A stretch of 64,000 nucleotides of DNA from Halobacillus dabanensis (lineage in GTDB: Bacteria > Bacillota > Bacilli > Bacillales > Halobacillaceae), in contig NZ_FOSB01000005.1 in the NCBI RefSeq assembly GCF_900114165.1, positions 248,001 through 312,000 on the forward strand. The letters run 5' to 3'. The translations under genes and the position numbers were made by a program. The notes beneath the pieces were generated by a model. The model saw only the letters and a list, made by a program, of their open reading frames with translations. It did not search any database and had not been told where the DNA came from. Of this stretch, positions 26,397-39,697 are shown one piece after another. Within the stretch, counting starts at the first letter, position 1; each line of letters starts with the position of its first letter.

Positions 26397-29300
26397 ACAA
26401 AATTCTCGTCATCGGATCAGGACCTATTGTCATTGGCCAGGCTGCTGAATTCGATTATTCCGGAACTCAAGCCTGTCAGTCCCTAAAAGAAGAAGGGTAT
26501 GAAGTGATTCTAGCAAACTCGAATCCTGCTACGATCATGACAGATCATACATTTGCAGATGAAGTGTATATGGAGCCTCTTACCCTCGAGTTTTTGAAGA
26601 AAATCGTTCGAAAAGAAACGCCAGACGCCATTTTACCGACTCTTGGAGGGCAAACTGGTTTGAACCTTGCCGTCGAACTAAGTGAATCAGGGATACTGGA
26701 TCAATTCGATGTCGAGTTGTTGGGTACACCACTGGATGCAATTCAACGAGCGGAGGATCGTGAAAAATTCCGCTCCCTGATGCATCAAATGAATCAACCG
26801 GTACCGGAAAGTGAAATTGTGAGCTCTGTTGACCAGGCACTGGATTTTGCTGCAGAAATCGGTTATCCCGTCATTGTCCGTCCTGCTTATACGATGGGCG
26901 GAGCGGGAGGGGGAATGTGTGATGACCCTGCTCAACTGCGTGAAATCGCGCGAAACGGGCTTGCGATGTCCCCAGTACACCAATGTCTCATTGAAAAGAA
27001 CATTGCAGGCTTCAAGGAAGTCGAATATGAAGTCATGCGTGATAGTTTTGATAATAAGATTGTTGTTTGTAATATGGAGAACTTCGATCCAGTCGGTATC
27101 CATACGGGGGATTCCATTGTTGTAGCACCATCCCAGACTTTAAGTGATCGGGAGTATCAGATGCTCAGAAATGCTTCCCTGGAAATCATTCAGGCGCTCG
27201 AAATCGAAGGAGGATGCAATGTCCAGCTCGCACTAGATCCTCATAGCTTTCAATATTATGTAATAGAAGTGAATCCACGGGTCAGCCGTTCTTCTGCACT
27301 TGCGTCTAAAGCGACTGGTTATCCTATCGCAAAACTAGCAGCCAAAATCGCTGTGGGTATGACGTTGGATGAAATAAAAAATCCGATCACAGGTACGACT
27401 TATGCTTGTTTCGAACCAGCCCTGGACTATGTAGTCACGAAAATACCCCGCTGGCCGTTTGATAAGTTCGCCAAAGGCAACCGGAAGCTTGGCACTCAAA
27501 TGAAAGCCACAGGGGAAGTGATGAGCATCGGCCGTACATTTGAAGAATCACTCATGAAAGCAGTGCGGTCTCTTGAAGGAGAAACAGAAGAATTGTTTTT
27601 ACCATCCGCAGAAGGCCTGTCGGAGGAAGAATTGATTGGGCGCTTGAGACGTGCGGATGATGAGAGAATTTTCCTTATAGCGGAAGCTTTACGACGTGGC
27701 TTCTCCATCGAACGATTGCATGATATTACAGGAGGTGTCGATCTCTTCTTCCTGTACAAGTTACAAAAAATCATCATGCTGGAAAAAGAAATCGTTCAAG
27801 GGGAACTTACTCTTCCGTTACTGGAAAAAGTGAAGAGAACTGGATTTTCAGATACCCAGGTCGCTCGTCTGTCTGGAAGATCTACGAAAGAGGTCAGAAC
27901 AGAGAGACGCACGAATGGTGTTCGCCCTGTTTATAAGATGGTCGATACTTGTGCAGGTGAGTTTGCCTCAGAGACGCCTTATTTTTACAGCAGCTATGAA
28001 GAGGAAAATGAAGCAATTCCGACAGATAATAAAAAAGTGCTCGTCATCGGATCTGGTCCCATCCGTATCGGTCAGGGCGTGGAATTTGATTATGCTACCG
28101 TCCACTCTGTCCTTGCTTTGAAGGAAATGGGATATGAGGCGATCATCATGAATAATAACCCGGAAACGGTTTCTACAGATTTCAGTGTTTCTGACAAATT
28201 ATACTTTGAACCATTGACAATAGAAGATGTAATGAATGTCATCGACCTTGAACAGCCGGAAGGAGTCATTGTTCAATTCGGGGGTCAGACAGCGATCAAT
28301 CTCGTGGATGATCTGACTGCTGAAGGAGTGAAGATTCTCGGTACAACGATGGAATCCATCAACCAGACAGAGGATCGCGATTTGTTCGAACAGCTCTTGA
28401 ATAAATTGGAAATCGCTAAACCGGGCGGAGAAAGTGTAACGAGTGAAGCAGAAGCATATCAAGCAGCGAAAAATATCGGTTATCCTCTCGTCGTCCGTCC
28501 ATCCTATGTGCTCGGAGGTCGGGCAATGGCGATTGTTTATTCAGAGGAAGAGCTGGCCGCTTACTTGGAAACAAACGTAACCGTGCATAATGGCCATCCG
28601 ATTTTAATCGATAAATATATGACAGGGATGGAAATCGAAGTCGACGCCATCTCAGATGGAGAAGATGTCTTCATTCCGGGAATCATGGAACATATAGAAC
28701 GCGCTGGTGTCCACTCCGGTGATTCGATGGCTGTATATCCGACCCAAAGACTTACGGAAGACCTTGAGCAGCAGTGTATCGATGCGACGATGAAAATCGC
28801 ACGTGAACTGAACATGAAAGGCTTGATAAACATACAGTTCGTCGTCTTTGAAGGGACAGCCTACGTCCTGGAAGTCAATCCGCGTGCAAGCCGGACCGTT
28901 CCATTCCTAAGTAAAATTACCGGCGTGCCTATGGCCAGACTAGCCACCCAGGTGCTTTTAGGGGAGAAACTGAAGGATCATGGCTACTCATCAGGTGTGG
29001 CAGTGAAACCGTCTGGTGTCTATGTAAAAGTTCCTGTCTTCTCTTTTGAGAAATTGCGGAGCGTCGATACAACGCTGGGACCTGAAATGAAGTCCACAGG
29101 TGAAGTCATCGGGTATGATGAGACACTGGAAAAAGCTCTTTATAAAGGGATGACTTCTGCAGGTTTGCAGATTCCGACACAAGGGGCTGTGCTACTAACG
29201 GTAGCCGATAAAGATAAGAGCGAGATGCTGAAAATAGCAGATACCTTCTTCCAGCTTGGCTTTAAATTATACGCAACGGAAGGGACGGCTGCGGTCATTG

Positions 29301-29574
29301 AAAGAGCCGGTATTCCTGTCGAAGGGGTTGGAAAGGTAGGATCGACCCAGCGTGATGTGATTGACCTCATCCAGCAGGGAGATGTACAAGTTGTAGTTAA
29401 TACGCTTAACAACGGGATGCGGGCAAGATCCGATGGGTTCAGGATCCGCAGAGAAGCTGTCGAACACCGAATTGCTTGCTTGACGAACCTTGATACAGCA
29501 CAAACCATTGTAGATGTCATCAATACCATGACCTTTTCCGCACGTGCCATTTCCCCGATGGAAGGAGTAATGGG

Positions 29575-29578
<4 letters not shown>
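26375..29578 (+). CDS. carB: Carbamoyl-phosphate synthase, large subunit
   Basis: Makes carbamoyl phosphate from bicarbonate, ammonia and two ATP; pyrAB in B. subtilis. The 1067 residues comprise two homologous halves, each with an ATP-grasp domain ([20 protein letters not shown] near the start; [20 protein letters not shown] near 560). A C-terminal MGS-like allosteric domain ([19 protein letters not shown]) follows. AAGGAGG precedes the ATG inside the end of carA. Length and motifs are complete. Confidence 0.98.
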
Positions 29579-31924
<2,346 letters not shown>

Positions 31925-31950
<26 letters not shown>

Positions 31951-32554
31951 CTTGCTGGAAATCGGTGCAGTCAAAGTTCAGACAGAAGACTTTTTTACAT
32001 GGACATCCGGGATCAAGTCTCCGATTTACTGTGATAACAGGTTGACGATGTCTTATCCTGAGATTCGTAGTACCATCGCGGGTGCATTCGTAGAAAAAAT
32101 CGAATCATTGAATAAAGAGGTGGATGTGATTGCTGGCTGTGCAACGGCAGGCATTCCCCATGCAGCCTGGATAGCAGAACGAATGAATTTACCAATGGTC
32201 TATGTAAGATCCTCTGCAAAAAAACATGGGAAAGGGAATCAGATCGAGGGGCAGTTGCAAAAAGGACAGCGAGCAGTCGTCATTGAAGATTTGATTTCCA
32301 CAGGAAAATCATCGGTGGAAACTGCAGATGCATTACATAATGCAGGAGTGGAAGTACTCGACGTTTTTTCGATTTTCACCTACGGCCTCCGGGAAGCGGA
32401 TCAAACATTCAGTAAGAAAGGGTATACCTATCAATCGCTTGCTAGTTATGAAGACCTCCTTGCTCAAATGGTCGAAGATGAGCATTTAACATTCGAACAA
32501 AAAGAGCTTCTGGAGAAATGGCGTATGGATCCTCATATTTTTACAAAAGCTTAA
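31925..32554 (+). CDS. pyrE: Orotate phosphoribosyltransferase
   Basis: Joins orotate with PRPP to give OMP. The 209-residue protein has SGIKSPIYCDNR, GCATAGIPHAAWIAE, the flexible loop YVRSSAKKHGKGNQIEG and the PRPP motif VVIEDLISTGKSSVE. GGAGG precedes the ATG inside the end of pyrF. It is the last recognised pyr gene; a small membrane protein gene follows before the terminator. Confidence 0.97.
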
Positions 32555-32617
32555 ATGGTAAGGAGTTGCTATTTCATTCACGTCCTAGTACGATGAAGTC
32601 ATCAAAGTGTATTGGTG

Positions 32618-32890
32618 ATGAACATGAAATCAAAAAAACATTCTTTTTTCATACTGATGAACGCTTCGTTGGGTTTGTTGACTTGTTTCGTTTATTTGTA
32701 CACATGGGTCGCATTTTCTTTTATGGAATCCATGTGGTCTCTCGAACCATTGTTAAGCCTTGTCGCCTCTTTGGTACTTTTCGTATTGTGGAACGTTTAT
32801 ATGTTGAAAAGAGAGCGTAACCGTTACTGGGCTCAAGCGATATTTTCGTATGTAGGATCTATTGTCATTTTTGCATATTTCTTAACGTAA
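32618..32890 (+). CDS. Small hydrophobic protein at the end of the pyr operon
   Basis: A 90-residue protein with about three hydrophobic segments (FFILMNASLGLLTCFVYLYT, then a LSLVASLVLFVLWNVYML segment and a C-terminal SYVGSIVIFAYFL) and basic patches (KSKKH, KRERNR). I do not recognise a family. It begins 63 bases after pyrE with no terminator between, and a terminator follows directly, so it is probably transcribed with the pyr genes. TTG 32612 and ATG 32624 are alternative starts. Confidence 0.7.
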   Translation: MNMKSKKHSFFILMNASLGLLTCFVYLYTWVAFSFMESMWSLEPLLSLVASLVLFVLWNVYMLKRERNRYWAQAIFSYVGSIVIFAYFLT

Positions 32891-32920
32891 AGCCACGATT
32901 CCTTCGTGGCTTTTTATTTT
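32889..32920 (+). terminator. Intrinsic terminator of the pyr operon
   Basis: AAAGCCACGA pairs perfectly with TCGTGGCTTT across a five-base loop, followed by TTATTTT. It overlaps the stop of the small membrane protein gene. Confidence 0.9.
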
Positions 32921-33072
32921 GAAAAAATGTTTATTCATCTGCAGAATGGATATCATTCCGGTAAATGTGGAATGGAATGATAGATGAAAGTGGTTGTTTT
33001 CACACACGCCATATTCCTCACCAGATCGAAAGCATAGAACATTAAAAGCAAGAACAGGGATCGTATGGAGTT

Positions 33073-33101
33073 TTGACAGAAAGACACGGGGACTCTATAA
33101 T
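33073..33101 (+). promoter_or_regulatory. Consensus sigma-A promoter for the FUSC gene
   Basis: TTGACA at 33073-33078, exactly 17 bases, then TATAAT at 33096-33101: a perfect match to the vegetative consensus. The start codon is 60 bases downstream. A nine-base inverted repeat TATCATTCC/GGAATGATA lies upstream at 32951-32982. Confidence 0.9.
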
Positions 33102-33160
33102 TTAATGTTATGTCTCCACGATCAGTGATAATTAAAGTATTACAGAAAAGGAGGGTACAT

Positions 33161-35335
33161 ATGAAAGCACGCCTGTTTCAGTCCTATTGGATTCGACGTT
33201 TGCTAGCTTCCGACCCGGGGAGGAAACGATTGAATCAGGCTGGAAAAGCAACGGTCAGTGTCATTTCAGCCGTTTTTACTAGTTTATGGCTATTGAATAT
33301 GTTCGGCAATGACCCATTACTACCGTCCATCATGTCGGGGGTCGGCGGCTTGTTAGGAATCATGGCGGTCATGGATGACACAAAACAGCAAAAACAAGTG
33401 ACAACAATGCTCATGCCTCTTCCGGCTTTTATGGGAATCACATTAGGGTCATTACTCTCATTCAGTGCTTTTTACGTCTCGGCCCTCATGATCGCCATCA
33501 TTTTTTGTGCCTTTTACTTTTCTAAATTCGGTAGTCGGTATTTCTCCCTCGGGATGATCGGGTTTATTACTGTCTACTTTTCCTCTTTTTTAAAATTGCC
33601 GCCGGATCAGTTTGTCTGGTTTTATTTGGCTGTAACTATAGGGATAAGCTATGCATTCCTTTATAATTTTATTGTGTTCAAAGATTCAGCCCAGTTATTG
33701 AGAAGAAGTATGCAATCTTTTCATAGACAAGCGAATTTAACCTTTCAATTACTTATCGAAATCATTCAGGAACCGGAGAGTAAGACTTCACGGAAAAATA
33801 AACTCGAGTACAACATCAGCAAGTTGAGGAAATATGCCATACAAGTTTCCACGGATTTGAATACTCAGGACATAAAGGATATTTGGCCAGGACTAGAGTC
33901 TAGTCAGTTGAGATTGTATGTATTTGATACAGCGATGTTCGTCATGACTCTCTCTGACAGTTTGCAGAAGCTGAAGGAAAGTGAAGCGTTGGAAATCACT
34001 GAGCTCAGGAACCTTCTTGTCCGGGTCATCCTTACCTTACAACAGGCAGAAGTACTTGATTCGAGAAATCAAGAGGAGCATCTTTCGGAAGCTGAAAAAG
34101 TGGTCGGTGCTTTGCGGGCGTTCATCGACGATTTATTTAAAGAACGAACGACAAGGCCGGAAGGATGGCTTTATCTATTGCGTCGTATCGAAGCGATCGC
34201 GACACACGTTACGGAAGGTGCGATAGAAGTTCGCTACAAGATCAGCCACCACCCTGATTTCTATAAACAGAATGAATCAGAAAAGGACGAGGAGGAGGAA
34301 GAGGAGAAGGAAGGCCTCGAACCGACGACAAAGAAGGCGATCCAGTCTATCCTGGCAGGTACGATTGCTGTAATCGTCGGCCATCTCCTTTCACCGATCC
34401 AGCCTTACTGGGTGCTTTTAACAACGTTTATTGTCCAGCTGGGTACAGAAACAGTAGGAAGAACCTACTTGAAAGGGTTGGAGCGTTCGATTGGGACGGT
34501 GATTGGAGCGCTCATCGGATTCGTCCTTGCAAAATCGGTATCAGGCTACTCTGAACTCGAAGTGGTTTTAATTTTCCTGGTGATTTTTTCAGCTTTTTAT
34601 TTCCTTTCGGTATCTTATACGTTAACGAGTATGTTCATCACCATGTTAATCGCATTCATGTATGACCTCATGTTGGGTGGGATCAGCTATCACCTTCTAG
34701 GGGCGAGAGTTGTTGATACGATTGCAGGGGCCCTGATTGCTCTAGGTGTCGCCGCTTTCATCTATCCTACCAAAACAATGGAAAAAGTGAATGAAGTGCT
34801 GCTTGATTACCTGGAAGATTTAGAGACCTATGTTCTTAAGTATATGAAAAGTTTTCAAGGCATAGCGAGTGTGAAACATTTGGCAGACCTCGCATTTGAG
34901 ATGGACGAAAAAGTACAATCCCTGGAAGATGAGTCCAAACCGGTCGTTCAGGGCCCTGTAGGAATGAAGTATTCAGACCTTCCCAGGTTGTTGACGATGT
35001 TCATAGCCATCAACTATTATGCCAAGCAATTAGTAGCCTCTTCTTATCAGAAAAATTTTCATTACTCCAAGGAAGTACACGAAGCTTTTCAAATGATGGA
35101 GGAAAAGTTTTGTCACAATATTAGGGTACTTTGTTCTGTTATTGAAAACAAAGGGGGAGAAGGGACTTTATATGACCTCCATGCTGAAAGGGAGACCATT
35201 GAGCGCTATGCTCCAGGGCACAACGATGGGCAGGGAGATCTCGTCCACCACTTGTTCTATGTGTGGAAAATCAACCAGACACTGATGATGATTGGAGCAC
35301 GGATCGGTGTGGAGAGAAAAGAAGAAAGGGAATGA
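33161..35335 (+). CDS. FUSC-family inner membrane protein (aromatic acid exporter-like)
   Basis: The 724-residue protein has two blocks of about five to six membrane helices (roughly residues 20-180 and 400-540), separated and followed by cytoplasmic helical regions. A Glu/Asp-rich stretch follows the first block (KDEEEEEEKEGLEPTT). The second block contains PIQPYWVLLTTFIVQLGTETVGRT, the typical FUSC/fusaric-acid-resistance motif. Family members export aromatic acids or act as envelope stress pumps; the substrate here is unknown. ATG 33161 is chosen because AAGGAGGG lies directly upstream. It stands alone between two terminators. Confidence 0.8.
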   Translation: MKARLFQSYWIRRLLASDPGRKRLNQAGKATVSVISAVFTSLWLLNMFGNDPLLPSIMSGVGGLLGIMAVMDDTKQQKQVTTMLMPLPAFMGITLGSLLSFSAFYVSALMIAIIFCAFYFSKFGSRYFSLGMIGFITVYFSSFLKLPPDQFVWFYLAVTIGISYAFLYNFIVFKDSAQLLRRSMQSFHRQANLTFQLLIEIIQEPESKTSRKNKLEYNISKLRKYAIQVSTDLNTQDIKDIWPGLESSQLRLYVFDTAMFVMTLSDSLQKLKESEALEITELRNLLVRVILTLQQAEVLDSRNQEEHLSEAEKVVGALRAFIDDLFKERTTRPEGWLYLLRRIEAIATHVTEGAIEVRYKISHHPDFYKQNESEKDEEEEEEKEGLEPTTKKAIQSILAGTIAVIVGHLLSPIQPYWVLLTTFIVQLGTETVGRTYLKGLERSIGTVIGALIGFVLAKSVSGYSELEVVLIFLVIFSAFYFLSVSYTLTSMFITMLIAFMYDLMLGGISYHLLGARVVDTIAGALIALGVAAFIYPTKTMEKVNEVLLDYLEDLETYVLKYMKSFQGIASVKHLADLAFEMDEKVQSLEDESKPVVQGPVGMKYSDLPRLLTMFIAINYYAKQLVASSYQKNFHYSKEVHEAFQMMEEKFCHNIRVLCSVIENKGGEGTLYDLHAERETIERYAPGHNDGQGDLVHHLFYVWKINQTLMMIGARIGVERKEERE

Positions 35336-35371
35336 AAGCACGAACGGTAGTCTCTGTTCGTGCTTTTTTAT
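35335..35371 (+). terminator. Intrinsic terminator after the FUSC gene
   Basis: AAAGCACGAAC pairs perfectly with GTTCGTGCTTT across a ten-base loop, then TTTTA. It overlaps the stop codon of the upstream gene. Confidence 0.9.
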
Positions 35372-35415
35372 ATTTTAACACTGTTTTTTTGAGGATGTTC
35401 CTTTTCCTACATCTG

Positions 35416-35541
35416 TTATCTTTCTTCTTCGTTGAAAGGTTTACCGGCTTTAGAGATGGAAATTCTTCCTTCTCCTGTACTCGGCTGGACAGCATCTCTG
35501 CTTTTCTTTGGATTTCGTTTGGATTTAGAATTTTTCGGCAT
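35416..35541 (-). CDS. 41-residue basic/hydrophilic small protein, unknown
   Basis: ATG at 35541 is preceded on the minus strand by AAAAGGAGG at good spacing, and the frame of 41 codons ends in TAA. The product starts MPKNSKSKRNPKKSR and ends KAGKPFNEEER: basic first half, acidic end, rich in Ser, Lys and Pro, with no hydrophobic segment. The composition recalls the small basic proteins of spore formers, but I cannot name a family. It lies downstream of rqcH behind that gene's terminator. The opposite-strand frame across this region has no ribosome binding site. Confidence 0.6.
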   Translation of the reverse strand: MPKNSKSKRNPKKSRDAVQPSTGEGRISISKAGKPFNEEER

Positions 35542-35600
35542 GTTCCTAGCCTCCTTTTGATGGTGCTTGATATAGTTTGTCTCATGAGGTGTCGGATATG

Positions 35601-35635
35601 TAAAAACCTCCGTTCCATTAATTAGGAACGGAGGT
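35601..35635 (-). terminator. Intrinsic terminator after rqcH
   Basis: On the minus strand ACCTCCGTTCC pairs with GGAACGGAGGT across an eight-base AT loop, followed by TTTTTA. It begins seven bases after the rqcH stop. Confidence 0.88.
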
Positions 35636-35641
35636 CATCGG

Positions 35642-37366
35642 TCAGTCCTGCATTTTTAACTTTTTCACGAAGGAAGCATCAGGGGTTACAAACAATGTCT
35701 GTTGCTGATCGTAAGTCACAAAGCCTGGCTTCGCTCCTGAGGGTTTCTTCACATGACGGATCCTTGTGTAGTCTACAGGAACAGAGGAGGACTTACTTGA
35801 TTTACTGAAATTGGCAGCAAGTTGAGCGGCTTCGAACAGAGTGTCTTCACTGGGTTCTTCATCGCGAATCACTACATGTGACCCGGGAATATCTTTCGCA
35901 TGCAGCCAAATGTCCATTTTGTTTGCCATCCGGTTCGTCAAGTATTCGTTCTGTTTGTTGTTTCTACCAACATAAATCAACGTACCGTCACTGGATTGAA
36001 AGCTTTCCGGTGCCGGTTTCTTCTGGTTGTTTTTCCGGTTTCCTTTTGCAGCCGGTTTTTTCTTCAAGTATCCTTGTTCACGCAACTCTTCCCGAATCTC
36101 TTCTATATCCTCTTCCCGCGCTGATTCCACTTGTTGGATCAATCTCTCAAAGTAAAGGATTTCATCGGTAGCTTTTTGAATTTCTTTTTGCACGACTTCT
36201 TTAGATTTTTTTAATTTCGTATAGGTTTGGAAGTAACTTTGTGCATTTTCACTTGGTGTCTTGTTGGGGTTCAATTCGATCGTAAGTTCCGATTGATCAG
36301 GGTCATAATAATTGATGATCGTTACGGACTCGTCGCCTGTCTTGACCATATGCATATGAGCTGTCAAAAGTTCACCAAGACGCTGGTAATCTTCAGCTGC
36401 TTCTGATTTCCTCATGGTCTCTTCGTGCTTTTTGATTTTTCTTTTATTTTTATCGCGTTCGTTTTTCAAGAAGCGATGTAAATCACCAGCCTGCTGCTTC
36501 ACACGGTCGCGTTCCGCTTTTCCTGAATAATAATCATCCAGCATGGCGCTGACAGAAGCAAAGGATTCTACTTCACCTGAAAATGCATGAAGAGGGACCA
36601 CATAAAATTGTTCTTTGTCTGTCCGATGTATTTGGGGCTCATAGCGATGCTCGATAATCCGATCTCTGACTTCGCTATAAGCTTCTTTATAGGCAGCAGG
36701 CCCTCCGAGACCCGCCTGATGGACAATTTCTTTCGTCACCAATGGGGAAAAGCCCATGACGATATTCAAAATTTGTTTGTCCATCTTACCGGAATTGAAG
36801 TCCAGTTTCTTTATGAATGTGTCCGGGTCCAGATCTACAGGATTGATTTTACCTTGCTCAGGGGGAAGTTTATACGGCTGTCCCGGCATGATCGTACGGT
36901 GCCGGTTTTGTGAAGGGGGCAGGTGTTTGATGCTATCAAGCATATGGCCTTGTTCTTCATCGATTAGCAGTATGTTAGAGTGTTTTCCCATCACTTCAAT
37001 CACTAGTGTCTTCATTGTTTCATCGCCGATTTCGTTACGTGTGCGGATATGGAACTTGACGATCCGTTCCATACTTACTTGTTCAATCCTTTCAATGAAC
37101 CCGCCGATTAAGTGCTTTCTAAGCAGCATGCACAACATCGGAGGCTCTTTTGGGTTATGATATTGGTCATCCGTCAAATGGAAGCGAGCATAGCTCGGGT
37201 GAGCGGACAACAGAAGGGTGTGTTTTTTTCTCTGTGAACGGACTGTGAATACAAGTTCCGTTTCTGTTGGCTGATAAATTTTCATAATACGTCCGGACTG
37301 GATCGTTTCATTCAACTCATTAGTGATCGCCCGGGTTACAATTCCGTCAAAAGACATGGTCTTCAC
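35642..37366 (-). CDS. rqcH: Ribosome quality control protein RqcH (NFACT family; formerly fibronectin-binding protein A)
   Basis: Binds stalled 50S subunits carrying peptidyl-tRNA and directs tRNA-Ala to add C-terminal alanine tails that mark the nascent chain for degradation. The 574-residue protein has an NFACT-N domain (MSFDGIVTRAITNELNE), a middle HhH/coiled-coil region (about 270-430) and the NFACT-R domain near the C-terminus (VGRNNKQNEYLTNRMA, WLHAKDIPGSHVVIR). In B. subtilis this gene is yloA. It is divergent from yicC, with 144 bases between the start codons. YlmH, a partner in the same pathway, is encoded at 17203-17976. Confidence 0.95.
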   Translation of the reverse strand: MKTMSFDGIVTRAITNELNETIQSGRIMKIYQPTETELVFTVRSQRKKHTLLLSAHPSYARFHLTDDQYHNPKEPPMLCMLLRKHLIGGFIERIEQVSMERIVKFHIRTRNEIGDETMKTLVIEVMGKHSNILLIDEEQGHMLDSIKHLPPSQNRHRTIMPGQPYKLPPEQGKINPVDLDPDTFIKKLDFNSGKMDKQILNIVMGFSPLVTKEIVHQAGLGGPAAYKEAYSEVRDRIIEHRYEPQIHRTDKEQFYVVPLHAFSGEVESFASVSAMLDDYYSGKAERDRVKQQAGDLHRFLKNERDKNKRKIKKHEETMRKSEAAEDYQRLGELLTAHMHMVKTGDESVTIINYYDPDQSELTIELNPNKTPSENAQSYFQTYTKLKKSKEVVQKEIQKATDEILYFERLIQQVESAREEDIEEIREELREQGYLKKKPAAKGNRKNNQKKPAPESFQSSDGTLIYVGRNNKQNEYLTNRMANKMDIWLHAKDIPGSHVVIRDEEPSEDTLFEAAQLAANFSKSSKSSSVPVDYTRIRHVKKPSGAKPGFVTYDQQQTLFVTPDASFVKKLKMQD

Positions 37367-37510
37367 CTCTCTACTGTAAAAAGTATAGCATGTTTGGTCC
37401 GGTTAATTCTAAGAATATTCCTTGTGCAGGGACAATTATTCGCCACAGAGATGGGGCTTTGATAAAATAAAGAAAATAGATTAATTTACATATATAGGTG
37501 TGATAGTCGA

Positions 37511-38392
37511 ATGGTAAAGAGCATGACAGGTTATGGCAAGGCTGCTGTGGAAGTCGGTGATACCCAGATAGATGTAGAGATCAAAGCTGTCAATCATCGC
37601 TTTCTGGATGTAGCAATAAAAAGTCCCCGTACATTGATGTTCCTGGATGACCGGTTGAAAAAAGTGGTGAAAAAAGAATTGTCCCGTGGCAGGGTGGATG
37701 TCATTGTAACACTTGAAGGGCAGGCGCTCTTTGATAAAAAGATCGATGTAGATTGGTCAAGAGTGGATCAGTATATCGATCGTTTACAGGAAATCAAGAA
37801 TCGATACAATTTGACGGGTGATATATCTATTGATATGGTATCCAAGTTAGAGGATATATTTACAGAAAAAGAAGCACAGGTAGACTCTGATGCTCTACAG
37901 AACGTGTTGTTGCAAGCTGCAGAGGATGCTGTTGAGCGGCTGCTGCATATGCGAATCCAGGAAGGCAAAAAGTTACACCAGGACTTGAGCCTTCGGGTCG
38001 ATAATGTCAGGGAGTCCATTCGCAGTCTCGATGATCGCCGTCCTATCGTTATTGAGGCGTACAAAGAGAGAATTCGTAACCGTGTGGAGGAGTATACCCG
38101 GGAACAAATCCGTCCTGATGACACGAAAATTCTTCAGGAAGTCGCTCTCCTGGCTGAGAAAGGGGACGTGACAGAGGAGTTGACTCGTCTAGAGTCCCAT
38201 CTGATCCAATTGGAGGAAACGCTAGAGAGGGAAGAACCTATCGGCCGCCGCCTGGATTTTATTGTTCAGGAAATGCACAGAGAAGTGAATACGATCGGTT
38301 CGAAATCCAATGATGGTCAGGTGATGGAGACCGTTGTGAATTTGAAGAGTGAAATTGAAAAAATGAAAGAACAAGTGCAAAATATCGAATAA
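37511..38392 (+). CDS. yloC: YicC/YloC family endoribonuclease or RNase adaptor
   Basis: The 293-residue protein has the YicC N-terminal domain (VKSMTGYGKAAVE, KAVNHRFLDV) and the DUF1732 C-terminal domain (GRRLDFIVQEMHREVNTIGSKSND). YicC-family proteins act as endoribonucleases or as adaptors for RNA turnover. The gene heads the series with remA, gmk and rpoZ as in B. subtilis. The start at 37511 gives the family N-terminus; the ribosome binding site (GGTGTGATAG) is weak. Confidence 0.92.
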   Translation: MVKSMTGYGKAAVEVGDTQIDVEIKAVNHRFLDVAIKSPRTLMFLDDRLKKVVKKELSRGRVDVIVTLEGQALFDKKIDVDWSRVDQYIDRLQEIKNRYNLTGDISIDMVSKLEDIFTEKEAQVDSDALQNVLLQAAEDAVERLLHMRIQEGKKLHQDLSLRVDNVRESIRSLDDRRPIVIEAYKERIRNRVEEYTREQIRPDDTKILQEVALLAEKGDVTEELTRLESHLIQLEETLEREEPIGRRLDFIVQEMHREVNTIGSKSNDGQVMETVVNLKSEIEKMKEQVQNIE

Positions 38393-38395
38393 CAA

Positions 38396-38425
38396 TTGTG
38401 TTTCGCCCTGTTTTTTTCATATAAT
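38396..38425 (+). promoter_or_regulatory. Sigma-A promoter for remA-gmk-rpoZ
   Basis: TTGTGT at 38396-38401, an 18-base spacer and a perfect TATAAT at 38420-38425, beginning three bases after the yicC stop. The start codon of remA is 46 bases further on. Confidence 0.65.
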
Positions 38426-38470
38426 AGAGTTATTGAGTAGAAGTGCTTGGTCTAGAAGGAGGAGTCAGCC

Positions 38471-39363
<893 letters not shown>

Positions 39364-39365
39364 TC

Positions 39366-39593
39366 ATGATGTTAGAACCATCCATTGATTCTTTACAAAA
39401 ACAAATCAAATCCAAATATACCCTTGTCACCTTATCTGCAAGAAGAGCGCGTGAATTGAAACAAGGAAGTGCGCCGATGATCGATAATCCGACTTCCCAC
39501 CAGCAAGTCGGTGTGGCACTGGAAGAAATCCAAAACGGTAAATTGAATTATATCGACTCGGATGAAATCCAGACTCGTACAGAAACCACATAA
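39366..39593 (+). CDS. rpoZ: RNA polymerase omega subunit
   Basis: The 75-residue omega subunit helps assemble and stabilise the beta' subunit. The sequence EPSIDSLQKQIKSKYTLVTLSARRARELK is the family signature, with VGVALEEIQNGK near the C-terminus. The start is two bases after the gmk stop; ATG 39369 would also be possible and gives the more usual MLEPS start. A strong terminator follows. Confidence 0.95.
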   Translation: MMLEPSIDSLQKQIKSKYTLVTLSARRARELKQGSAPMIDNPTSHQQVGVALEEIQNGKLNYIDSDEIQTRTETT

Positions 39594-39606
39594 GAACATG
39601 AAAACG

Positions 39607-39662
39607 ACGTAGGAAAAGCCGCGCTTCTTGATTCAATCAGCGCGGCTTTTCCTACGTGTTTT
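39607..39662 (+). terminator. Very strong hairpin terminator after rpoZ
   Basis: An 18-base perfect inverted repeat ACGTAGGAAAAGCCGCGC / GCGCGGCTTTTCCTACGT with a 15-base loop is followed by GTTTTAG. The T-run is short, but the stem is the longest perfect one near a stop codon in this window. Confidence 0.75.
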
Positions 39663-39697
39663 AGGGGGAAACATTTTTTAGTAAAGGGGTCTGTCAG

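Noticed and set aside
35263-35625. Paired frames of about 115-120 codons on both strands after the FUSC gene
   Set aside because: They run through the end of the FUSC gene and its terminator; only the 41-codon minus-strand gene has a proper start site.
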